Source: Paenibacillus sp. Soil787 (GTDB lineage: Bacteria; Bacillota; Bacilli; Paenibacillales; NBRC-103111). Taken from it: a stretch of 64,000 bases of DNA. Under the pieces are notes generated by a model that saw nothing but the letters and a program-made list of their open reading frames with translations, did no database searches and was not told where the DNA came from. A program made the position numbers and the translations under genes. Shown in pieces: positions 40,778-48,739 of this stretch; the stretch's first letter is position 1, and each line of letters begins with the position of its first letter. The stretch is taken from contig NZ_LMSP01000045.1 of NCBI RefSeq assembly GCF_001429545.1, positions 221,772 through 285,771 on the forward strand. Reading direction: 5' to 3'.

Positions 40778-42275
40778 AATATACAAAGAAATTGGGATCG
40801 GATTTATTCCAGTTCTTCTTATCTTTTTAGCTTTTCTAGGTGTGAATGTGATACCTATCTTGTTTGTTGGTGTATTGGGTGTATCCTTGTTTTATATGAT
40901 TAAAGGCCGCGGCGGTGCCGGTATATCAGCAGGTGGCGGTGATCGTAAAAACAAAAATCGGACGCCTTCGTACTTGACGTTTGATGAGATTGGCGGACAA
41001 GATCGCGCTAAGAAAGAATTGATGGAAGCTCTTGATTTTCTGATCAAGCATGAAGAAATTAAGAAATTAGGAATCCGTCCGCTCAAAGGGATCCTGCTTA
41101 CTGGCCCTCCTGGAACAGGGAAAACGTTAATGGCCAAAGCGGCCGCGCATTATACGAATTCCGTTTATATTGCCGCTTCAGGTAGTGAATTTGTTGAAAT
41201 GTACGTTGGTGTCGGTGCAAGCCGTGTACGTGACCTTTTTAAGGAAGCAAGAACCCGTGCTGTTAAAGAAGGCAAAGACAATGCGATTATTTTTATTGAT
41301 GAAATTGATGTTATCGGCGGAAAACGGGATGGCGGACAACATCGTGAGTACGATCAGACGCTGAACCAGCTATTAACTGAAATGGATGGTATTCATACGA
41401 ATGATGCTCCCCGTATTTTGATTATTGCAGCAACGAACCGTAAAGAAATTCTCGACAGTGCTTTATTGCGTCCTGGACGGTTCGACCGTCATATTGAAGT
41501 GGACTTGCCGGATAAGAAAGGACGTCTGTCTATTCTTGATATTCATGTAAAAAATAAACCGTTGGCTCAAGGTGTTTCTTTGGATATGATCGCTGATCAA
41601 ACCTTTGGTTTCTCTGGTGCACAACTAGAAGGTGTTCTGAATGAAGCCGCTATTTATGCCATGCGAGAAGATAAACTAGCCATTGAACAGCACCATCTAG
41701 CTTCCGCTATTGATAAAGTGATGATGGGGGAAAGAACGGATAAAGAAACGGCTCAAGAGGAAAAAGAGCGCGTTGCTTATCACGAATTGGGTCACGCGAT
41801 TGTTGCTGAAATTGTGCGCCCTGGTTCCGTTTCTCAGGTTACCGTTAGTCCGCGGGGGAAAGCGCTGGGATATGTGCGTCATAATCCGCCTAAGGATCAT
41901 TATTTGTACACCAAGGATTATATTGAGGAGCAAATCATGATTGCTCTCGGCGGTGCCGCGGCTGAAGAAATCTTCTATGGTGGGCGCAGTACAGGTTCGC
42001 GTAACGATTTCGAGCAGTCACTTTCCATGGTGCGTAATATGATGGATTCCGGCCTTACTTCCCTCGGTATCATTGACCGTGATATGGTGACGAAGGATCA
42101 GCTTATGAAAGAGAATACGAGCATCCTTGATGCGCTCATGATTCGCACCAAGGAGCTTTTAGAGCAGCAGCGCAGTGTTTTCGAACATTCCTTTGCGATT
42201 TTGATGAAAGAGGAAGTTCTTTCTGGTGACACGTTCCGCAATTTGTTTGATGCTTCTGTTTCGAAGAGTGCATAA
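40770..42275 (+). CDS. Shortened FtsH-like membrane AAA zinc protease
   Basis: The 501-residue protein has two hydrophobic helices (about 10-43) separated by only a few residues, so the extracytoplasmic domain of normal FtsH (600-650 residues) is missing. The AAA module is intact: Walker A GPPGTGKT (112-119), pore loop FVEMYVGVG, Walker B IIFIDEID, and ALLRPGRFDRH. The protease zinc site is also intact: HELGH at 338-342 and third ligand D413 (GSRNDFEQS). It overlaps the preceding membrane-protein gene and is closed by a terminator. It is probably a paralogue rather than the housekeeping FtsH; substrates unknown. Confidence 0.88.
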   Translation: MSKIYKEIGIGFIPVLLIFLAFLGVNVIPILFVGVLGVSLFYMIKGRGGAGISAGGGDRKNKNRTPSYLTFDEIGGQDRAKKELMEALDFLIKHEEIKKLGIRPLKGILLTGPPGTGKTLMAKAAAHYTNSVYIAASGSEFVEMYVGVGASRVRDLFKEARTRAVKEGKDNAIIFIDEIDVIGGKRDGGQHREYDQTLNQLLTEMDGIHTNDAPRILIIAATNRKEILDSALLRPGRFDRHIEVDLPDKKGRLSILDIHVKNKPLAQGVSLDMIADQTFGFSGAQLEGVLNEAAIYAMREDKLAIEQHHLASAIDKVMMGERTDKETAQEEKERVAYHELGHAIVAEIVRPGSVSQVTVSPRGKALGYVRHNPPKDHYLYTKDYIEEQIMIALGGAAAEEIFYGGRSTGSRNDFEQSLSMVRNMMDSGLTSLGIIDRDMVTKDQLMKENTSILDALMIRTKELLEQQRSVFEHSFAILMKEEVLSGDTFRNLFDASVSKSA

Positions 42276-42279
42276 GTTG

Positions 42280-42309
42280 ACCGTTGGCCTTGAGGCCAGC
42301 GGTTTTTTC
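42280..42309 (+). terminator. Terminator after the FtsH-like gene
   Basis: ACCGTTGGCC (42280-42289), loop TTGA, GGCCAGCGGT (42294-42303), then T run. Confidence 0.93.
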
Positions 42310-42961
42310 GTGTAGCTAATTATTTCTCAGAGTTTCTGCCCATCATTCGGTTTATTTGTTGTAAAAACTGTAACAATTAAGTTGATTTCTTCTCACTTAG
42401 GGGTAGATGTTGTATTTTGTGCAACAAATTTAGCGTATTTCGGTCGAATTCCTTTCTTTTGAGAGGAATTATTGTATTTTTCACAACATTCGCGCGGATA
42501 TCGAGAATCTGATTACTTAATGTTGCACAAAATACAACTTTGCGCCGCACCGATTGATCTCTCACTTGCTTGGATCAAGACAAATAAACGCGCAAGGAAT
42601 GCTTTAGCAGGCTGTGCAGAGCGATAAGTAAAGGGGCTTCTCAGAGCTGATCGGAAAAGAGGGAGAGGATATGTCAATTATATTATTCACGGTAACTATG
42701 TGTGGATAAGTCGGAGTTGGCTTTTGACAGATGCTGAACTACACCTATATTACAAGTGTTTAAGCTGATAAGTGTTAAAGTAATAAGATAACCTTCTCCT
42801 CTCCAAACGAGCAGGAATTGTGTCAAAGCTGAGATAATCTAGCGAATGTTTTGTGTATACTAATGAAATTGGGAAACAAAAATTGTATGATATGAGTGGG
42901 TTTTCGAGCTGAGGCAGGATTGTAGGTAAAGAAAGCAGCTTGGGAGAAGGAGAAACTTGGC
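42310..42961. other. 650 bp non-coding region with inverted repeats
   Basis: No gene was found. The left half holds a 130 bp unit bounded by perfect 18-bp inverted repeats; the right half is unique AT-rich sequence leading to the hbd-type gene. GTGTATACTAAT near 42851 could include a -10 for the downstream operon, without a clear -35. Confidence 0.6.
42409..42538. repeat. 130 bp unit with perfect 18-bp inverted ends
   Basis: GTTGTATTTTGTGCAACA at 42409-42426 and its exact reverse complement at 42521-42538. A degenerate third copy, TTGTATTTTTCACAACA, lies between them near 42472-42488. Each arm is itself partly self-complementary (GTTG ... CAAC). Confidence 0.85.
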
Positions 42962-43834
42962 ATGGAATTCAAAACAATAGGTGTAATTGGTGGCGGAACG
43001 ATGGGACAGGGGATTGCCGAAATGCTCGCTGCCCGCGGTTTGGACGTATTGCTCGTTGAAAAAACAGCAGATAAGCTGGAGCGCGCCATGGAACAAATTA
43101 CGGTCAGCTTGGATAAGCAGATAGAACGGTGGTCATTGACCGAAGCGGAGAAAAAGCTGATTTTAACCAAAATCAAAAAAGCCGACTCGCTGCAAGACAT
43201 GGCCTTATGCGATATGGTTATAGAGACGATTTCGGAAGATTTGAATGCGAAAAAGCATGTATTTTTCCAACTGAATCAAATTTGTTCACCAGCCATTATT
43301 TTAGCAACAAATACATCTACGCTTAGTGTCACTGAGATTGCAGCGGTCACTACGAATCCTGAACGGGTCATTGGACTTCATTTTTTGCATCCCGTGGCGA
43401 AAATTGATCTCGTCGAAATTATACGAGCGATGAAAACGTCAGATGAAACCTTCAAACAGACACGCCGTTTCGTGGACGAGCTCATTTTAAAGAAAAGTAT
43501 TAAGGTTACAGAGTCGCCTGGCTTCATTACAACGAGGCTTATTTGCACATTGATTAATGAGGCGCTGCACACGTTGTCTGAAGGAGTGGCTTCCGCTGAG
43601 GATATCGATACCGCCATGCGGATTGGTTATGATTTCAAATATGGTCCACTGGAAATGTGTGACCGATTCGGGTTAGATTCGGTACACGCAGCCCTTGAGG
43701 GCATGTTCCGCGATTATGGAGACATGAAGTACCGCCCGTCCTTCCTATTGAAGCAAATGGTACGAGCGGGGCATCTAGGAGTCAAAACGGGAGAAGGATT
43801 TTTCCGTTATGATAAGGATGGTGACCGATTGTGA
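42962..43834 (+). CDS. 3-hydroxyacyl-CoA (3-hydroxybutyryl-CoA) dehydrogenase
   Basis: NAD-dependent oxidation or reverse reduction at C3 of short acyl-CoAs. The Rossmann motif GVIGGGTMGQGIA is at residues 7-19, ATNTSTLSVTEIA carries the conserved asparagine-serine, and the catalytic histidine is in GLHFLHPV. The 290-residue length is that of the stand-alone HBD family. GAGAAGGAGAAAC precedes the ATG. The stop overlaps the GTG of ackA, an unusual coupling of a C4 acyl-CoA step with acetate kinase. Confidence 0.9.
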   Translation: MEFKTIGVIGGGTMGQGIAEMLAARGLDVLLVEKTADKLERAMEQITVSLDKQIERWSLTEAEKKLILTKIKKADSLQDMALCDMVIETISEDLNAKKHVFFQLNQICSPAIILATNTSTLSVTEIAAVTTNPERVIGLHFLHPVAKIDLVEIIRAMKTSDETFKQTRRFVDELILKKSIKVTESPGFITTRLICTLINEALHTLSEGVASAEDIDTAMRIGYDFKYGPLEMCDRFGLDSVHAALEGMFRDYGDMKYRPSFLLKQMVRAGHLGVKTGEGFFRYDKDGDRL

Positions 43835-45039
43835 ATATTCTCGTTATAAATGCAGGGAGCTCTTCGCTTAAGTATCAACTGTTCCAAATGGAAGATGAAG
43901 CCATTCTCGCCAAAGGTAAGGTGGAGCGAATCGGGATGGAAACGGCGATATTGACACATGAACCGACGGGGAAAGCCGAAGTTCACGAGGTTAGGGAAAT
44001 TCTCGAGCATACGACAGCTATTCGCAAGGTGCTCGAGCTGCTGGTGCACCCTGATCACGGTGTGCTGGCGTCCACGTCAGAAATCGACGCCGTCGGCCAC
44101 CGAGTCGTTCACGGCGGCGAATCCTTCAAGAGCTCCGTCCTCGTAAATGACGAGGTGAAAAAGGAGATCAAGCGGCTCTTCGATTTGGCGCCGCTCCACA
44201 ATCCGGCGCATATGCTCGGCATTTCGGCGGTGGAGGCGAACATGCCCGGCGTTCCGCAGGCCGTCGTCTTCGACACCGCCTTCCATCAGTCGATGCCGGC
44301 GCACGCCTACCTATACCCGGTACCGATGGCCCTGTACCGGAAGCACAAGGTGCGCCGCTATGGCTTTCACGGCACCTCGCACAACTACGTGAGCGAGCGT
44401 GCCGCAGCCTTCCTAGGCCGCCCGCTGGAGCAGCTGAAGCTCGTTACCTGTCACATCGGTAACGGAGCTTCCTGCGCCGCCGTGATGGGCGGCAAGTCCG
44501 TGGATACGAGCATGGGGATGACCCCGCTCGAAGGGCTGATGATGGGCACGCGCAGCGGCGATCTCGACCCGGCCATCGTGCCCTATGCGATGGGCAAGGA
44601 GGATTTGACGCTGGGCGAGATCGGCTCCATGCTGAACAAGCACAGCGGGCTGCAGGCGATCTCGGGGATCTCCAGTGATATGCGGGAGATCGTGGAAGCA
44701 ATGGAGGCGGGCGATAAGAACGCCGCGCTTGCTTTTGAAATGTATGAGTATCGGCTGCGCAAATACATTGGCGCTTACGCCGCGGCGATGAATGGCGTCG
44801 ATGCGATTGTGTTTACAGCTGGCGTCGGAGAAAATTCCGAGCTGCTTCGTAAAACGGTCTGCGAACGCCTGACATTCCTCGGTGTGGAATTCGATGAAGA
44901 AGCGAATCGTACGGGGAGAGGTCTGGAGCGGCGGATTACGAAGCAAGACTCCAATGTGGAAGTGCTTGTGATCCCAACGAATGAGGAGTGGGTGATCGCT
45001 CGTGATACATTTGGACTCATTCAGTCACAAACTGTCTGA
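43831..45039 (+). CDS. ackA: Acetate kinase
   Basis: Interconverts acetyl phosphate plus ADP with acetate plus ATP. ASKHA-fold motifs: NAGSSSLKYQLF at the N-terminus, VFDTAFHQSMP, RRYGFHGTSH and CHIGNGAS. The 402-residue length is normal. GTG start overlaps the previous stop (GTGA). Bases from about 44040 to 44760 are much richer in G+C than the flanks. No pta gene is in reach. Confidence 0.95.
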   Translation: MNILVINAGSSSLKYQLFQMEDEAILAKGKVERIGMETAILTHEPTGKAEVHEVREILEHTTAIRKVLELLVHPDHGVLASTSEIDAVGHRVVHGGESFKSSVLVNDEVKKEIKRLFDLAPLHNPAHMLGISAVEANMPGVPQAVVFDTAFHQSMPAHAYLYPVPMALYRKHKVRRYGFHGTSHNYVSERAAAFLGRPLEQLKLVTCHIGNGASCAAVMGGKSVDTSMGMTPLEGLMMGTRSGDLDPAIVPYAMGKEDLTLGEIGSMLNKHSGLQAISGISSDMREIVEAMEAGDKNAALAFEMYEYRLRKYIGAYAAAMNGVDAIVFTAGVGENSELLRKTVCERLTFLGVEFDEEANRTGRGLERRITKQDSNVEVLVIPTNEEWVIARDTFGLIQSQTV

Positions 45040-45185
45040 TTTGGAATGGTCTAGATAGATTTTTCTCATGGAAATAGAAATAGTGTACAATAAAGAAGTG
45101 TTCAGTAGCCGAGGTTTCGGATTTTTATTGAATATCGTGACGAAGTAGGTTTTTTACGAAAACTTTAAGGAGGTTCAAAAGCAGA

Positions 45186-46475
45186 ATGAAAAGTACGATA
45201 AGCGAAGTTAAACATCATGTCGGCGAGTCGGTTACCATTGGCTGTTGGCTAAACAAGAAACGTTCGAGCGGTAAAATTCAGTTTTTACAACTAAGAGACG
45301 GTTCCGGATATATACAAGGTGTCGTAGTCAAAAGTGATGTAGGAGAAGACGTCTGGGAAGCCGCTTCTAAGCTAACGCAGGAAAGCTCACTTTACATAAC
45401 AGGAAAAGTGAAAGAGGATACGAGGAGTAAAGGCGGCTTTGAGCTTGATGTCCTAGGCATTGAAATCATCCAAGTGACGGAAGAATACCCGATAACACCG
45501 AAGGAACATGGCGTTGATTTCTTGATGGATAACCGTCATTTGTGGATCCGGAGTCCACGTCAGCGTGCGGTGCTCGTGATTCGCGCTCAAATTATTCAAG
45601 CTGTCCAGCAATTTTTCAATGAGCGTGGCTTCCATTTGGTTGATCCGCCGATTCTAACCCCTTCCTCATGTGAAGGAACAACGAATTTATTTCATACCAA
45701 ATACTTTGATGAGGATGCCTTCCTTACACAAAGCGGACAGCTCTATATGGAAGCAGCCGCGATGGCACTTGGCCGTGTATACTCTTTCGGTCCCACATTC
45801 CGTGCAGAGAAGTCCAAAACACGACGACATCTTATCGAGTTCTGGATGATTGAACCGGAAATGGCTTTTGTCGATCATCTTGAGAACCTGGAAGTACAAG
45901 AGCAATTCGTTTCTTATATCGTTCAAACCGTGCTCAAAAATTGTGGGCCAGAGCTGGAAACATTAGAGAGAGACATAACTAAGTTGGAGAAAATTCAAGG
46001 CAGCTTCCCGCGAATTACGTATGATGAAGCTGTAGACTATCTACAAAAGAACGGTCATGAATTCGAATGGGGCGAGGATTTCGGTGCTCCGCATGAAACA
46101 GCGATTGCTGCTCAATATGAAACACCGGTTTTCATTACGCATTGGCCGACGGAAATTAAAGCGTTCTATATGAAGCCCGATCCAAGCCGTCCGGAAGTTG
46201 TGCTATGTGCCGATATGATTGCCCCTGAGGGGTATGGAGAAATCATTGGAGGCAGTCAAAGGATTGATGATCCTGAGCTAATGGAGCAGCGCTTCCAGGA
46301 GCATGAGCTGTCGAAAGAAGCTTATCAATGGTACCTTGATCTTCGGAAATATGGCACCGTGCCGCATTCAGGCTTCGGGCTTGGACTTGAACGTACGGTT
46401 GCTTGGATTTGTGGTTTGGATCACGTGCGCGAAACGATTCCATTTCCTCGTCTCTTATACCGTTTGTACCCTTAA
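45186..46475 (+). CDS. asnS: Asparaginyl-tRNA synthetase
   Basis: Class IIb synthetase of 429 residues: N-terminal OB fold for the anticodon (residues 1-110), then the catalytic core with motif 2 in FGPTFRAEKSKTRRH and motif 3 in GFGLGLERTVAWICG. TAAGGAGGTTC precedes the ATG. TACAAT near 45084 is a plausible -10. Order asnS-dnaD agrees with B. subtilis. No T-box is present in the 146-base leader. Confidence 0.96.
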   Translation: MKSTISEVKHHVGESVTIGCWLNKKRSSGKIQFLQLRDGSGYIQGVVVKSDVGEDVWEAASKLTQESSLYITGKVKEDTRSKGGFELDVLGIEIIQVTEEYPITPKEHGVDFLMDNRHLWIRSPRQRAVLVIRAQIIQAVQQFFNERGFHLVDPPILTPSSCEGTTNLFHTKYFDEDAFLTQSGQLYMEAAAMALGRVYSFGPTFRAEKSKTRRHLIEFWMIEPEMAFVDHLENLEVQEQFVSYIVQTVLKNCGPELETLERDITKLEKIQGSFPRITYDEAVDYLQKNGHEFEWGEDFGAPHETAIAAQYETPVFITHWPTEIKAFYMKPDPSRPEVVLCADMIAPEGYGEIIGGSQRIDDPELMEQRFQEHELSKEAYQWYLDLRKYGTVPHSGFGLGLERTVAWICGLDHVRETIPFPRLLYRLYP

Positions 46476-46510
46476 CCGATTTTATCGACCATGGGTAGAA
46501 AGGGGAACGA

Positions 46511-47191
46511 ATGAGTATACAATCTAGTACACAGCAGCAGATAGAAGCTGTCCTTGTGGCCGGCTTTCTGGAAGGGAATGTCGGAGTTCCAAGTCTTCTT
46601 CTTAAGAATTACCGCGCCCTTCATTTGAGTGAAATTGAAGTCATGACACTGATTCATTTGATATCATTTCTGGAAAAGGAAAAGAATGACTTTCCAACCA
46701 CGGATGAGATTCAATTCCGGATGTCAGCTTCACCGGATCTGGTCATTGCCAGCCTGCAGAAATTAATTCATGAGCAGTTCATCGCGATCGATGAGGATAC
46801 AGCAGAAATAACGGGGATACGCAGTGAGCGATACAATCTTACGCCGTTATACCAAAAATTAGCTAAACGGGTGGCCGAGCAGCAGATGGCTGAGTTAAGC
46901 GCGATCCGCGCATCTATTCCGTCTGACGAGAGTGCCAAAAATATTTATACAACATTCGAAAAAGAATTTGCACGCCCGTTAACACCAATGGAGCTGGAAA
47001 CAATCAGCGGTTGGTTGGATAAGGATATGTACAAAGAAGAGCTCATTATGACCGCTCTTAAAGAAGCTGTCTTTGCAGGTAAAGTACACTTCCGTTACAT
47101 TGACCGGATCTTACTGGAATGGAGCCGCAATCGAGTAGCAACCGTGGACCAAGCAAAGGAATATTCACAACGATTTAGGCAATCCAGATAA
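46511..47191 (+). CDS. dnaD: DNA replication initiation protein DnaD
   Basis: Primosomal protein acting with DnaB and DnaI in helicase loading. The N-terminal winged-helix domain DDBH1 (about 20-120) is followed by the DDBH2 domain (about 135-215), which has the EFARPLTPMELETISGWLD and YIDRILLEW motifs typical of DnaD. The 226-residue length is normal. AGAAAGGGGAACGA precedes the ATG. In B. subtilis nth follows; here a broken arginase gene does. Confidence 0.93.
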   Translation: MSIQSSTQQQIEAVLVAGFLEGNVGVPSLLLKNYRALHLSEIEVMTLIHLISFLEKEKNDFPTTDEIQFRMSASPDLVIASLQKLIHEQFIAIDEDTAEITGIRSERYNLTPLYQKLAKRVAEQQMAELSAIRASIPSDESAKNIYTTFEKEFARPLTPMELETISGWLDKDMYKEELIMTALKEAVFAGKVHFRYIDRILLEWSRNRVATVDQAKEYSQRFRQSR

Positions 47192-47228
47192 CTAGAAAAA
47201 CGTCCTCATCTCTATGAGCTTACAGGGG

Positions 47229-47525
47229 CTAACAACCCAGTTCTCGAACGTGGAGGTCATTTACTTTGACGCTCATGTTGGTCTGAATACTGAAGAGACA
47301 AGTCCGACAGGGTACTTTAATAGGATGTGCCAGATGAGCGAGAGCTGATTGTGATGGAGGGCATTTCTTGCTTCACGATGCATTATGTTGGGGATAGTGA
47401 AGGTCATTGAAAAGGCGCTGCAAATTGCCTAACATGGAACCGATGGGATTCATATCAGCTTCGATGCAGATTGCTTAGATCCATTAGAAGCACCGGGGGG
47501 CGTTCCGACAGTGTCGACGAGCTTC
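47229..47525 (+). pseudogene. Decayed arginase (rocF-like) remnant
   Basis: Fragments of an arginase are readable in changing frames. VEVIYFDAHVGLNTEETSPTG (from about 47250) matches the metal motif DAHxDxNT. RELIVMEGISCFTMH (about 47339-47383), GIVKVIEKALQIA, a stop codon, and HGTDGIHISFDADCLDPLEAPG (about 47431-47497) match the SxDxDxxDP metal site. At least two frame changes and one in-frame stop are present, and the piece between TSPTG and the next block is deleted. The second histidine/aspartate of the metal motif is altered (DAHV). No start or RBS remains. Confidence 0.85.
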
Positions 47526-47545
47526 AGCTCGAGGAGCTCCCGCTA

Positions 47546-47612
47546 TAAGCGCGTTTTTCGCGCTTATTTGTTCGAGGCAGCACGATTAAGCGCGATTTCC
47601 GCGCTTATTTTT
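47546..47612. repeat. Two near-identical GC hairpins
   Basis: TAAGCGCG / CGCGCTTA at 47546-47566 and again at 47587-47607, each with a five-base T-rich loop and a following TTATTT. Either could end forward transcription from dnaD. Confidence 0.75.
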
Positions 47613-48121
47613 CATTGGGGCTGCCAGTTTTTGTAATGCTTTTTAGCCAGACTAAATAAGATCGTGTTCAGACCAAAGGTTAAAAGATAGACAGGAAACG
47701 AGTAGATAAGCTCCCAACCATAATATTGAAACACCGAAAAGGTAACAGCAAGGGCTTCAAAGCCAAGAGAGGCAATTGACCAAACCACGATATGTATAAA
47801 CTGAAAAGGAGCACGAATGGGATACTTGTCATAAAAATACACATAGAAATAGCCAACAAGAGGAAAAGGAATCGTGTATAGCAGAAAATCGAACAAATCA
47901 TAGTTTGGAGTATCCATAATATCATACACATTATAAGGGTATGAGGAAGACAAGATATTATCGACGGCTCGTCCCAAATAGGAGTTGAAAATCATAATGA
48001 GCAGTGCGATGGGAAGTGGAATTTGCTTAGGAAGCATGGCATATAGCAGGACTAAAGCGACCATAATGACCGTAGCAAAGCCTTCGTTTGCGTCAAAAGT
48101 AATCGGTGGAATTAAGATCAT
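47612..48121 (-). CDS. Small polytopic membrane protein (CBO0543-like)
   Basis: The 169-residue protein has about five hydrophobic helices and aromatic-rich loops (YPYNVYDIMDTPNYDLFDF), resembling the uncharacterised CBO0543 family of spore formers. Its ATG overlaps the stop of the upstream gene (ATGA), so the two are coupled. No enzymatic motif. Function unknown. Confidence 0.65.
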   Translation of the reverse strand: MILIPPITFDANEGFATVIMVALVLLYAMLPKQIPLPIALLIMIFNSYLGRAVDNILSSSYPYNVYDIMDTPNYDLFDFLLYTIPFPLVGYFYVYFYDKYPIRAPFQFIHIVVWSIASLGFEALAVTFSVFQYYGWELIYSFPVYLLTFGLNTILFSLAKKHYKNWQPQ

Positions 48122-48591
48122 ACAGGTTGTTTGTCCCTACCTTTCAACCATCGAAGTACGTACATGAGTCCCACTGTAGAAACGATAAAAGTTAGCCAGA
48201 CAACAAAAGACCACCAAAATTTCCAGTGGACAATATAGACATAACCGGCAAGTTCCATAATAGCAGGCATACTTGCTAATATAAGGGTATAAACAATAGT
48301 GAGAATCAAGCGCTTCCTCTTACGGCTCATTTTTAAATAAAAATGCAAAAACCATATCATGGACATAGGGAATAATAATAAATAATAAAACATAGTATCC
48401 CAAAATATTTGGTAAGTGCGATAAGGCACAATCAGCTTTAAATTTGTTACTACAATTTCAGAAAAATCTTCCCCGAATAATGAGACCCAAAACCAATAGA
48501 CTAAGACCTCGAAGAGATTCATGTTTTTTTTAACATAGACATAAGAGATGAATAAAAGTAGAAATAAACTTGTATTAATGACTGAGAACAT
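48118..48591 (-). CDS. Small polytopic membrane protein, partner of the next gene
   Basis: The 157-residue protein has about five hydrophobic helices; it has the same size and general character as the gene it overlaps, so the pair may have arisen by duplication or act together. The start is uncertain: ATG 48591 has AAAGGAA about 14 bases upstream, while TTG 48615 has no site. Function unknown. Confidence 0.6.
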   Translation of the reverse strand: MFSVINTSLFLLLFISYVYVKKNMNLFEVLVYWFWVSLFGEDFSEIVVTNLKLIVPYRTYQIFWDTMFYYLLLFPMSMIWFLHFYLKMSRKRKRLILTIVYTLILASMPAIMELAGYVYIVHWKFWWSFVVWLTFIVSTVGLMYVLRWLKGRDKQPV

Positions 48592-48686
48592 AGGCGTAGT
48601 TATATTCCTTTGCAAACGAATTTAACATGTAATAGTAGTTTTACCCATTATCCGAGTTTCTATGAGATTTTATCTGCTCAATCCAA

Positions 48687-48737
48687 AATAAAAAAAACGT
48701 CCAACTTTCCATAAGGGAAGTTAGAACGGTTTTTTTA
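48687..48737. terminator. Bidirectional terminator after the chemoreceptor gene
   Basis: AACTTTCC / GGGAAGTT core with flanking AACGTCC / GAACGGTT and A and T runs on the two sides. On the minus strand it follows the chemoreceptor stop. Confidence 0.82.
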
Positions 48738-48739
48738 TT

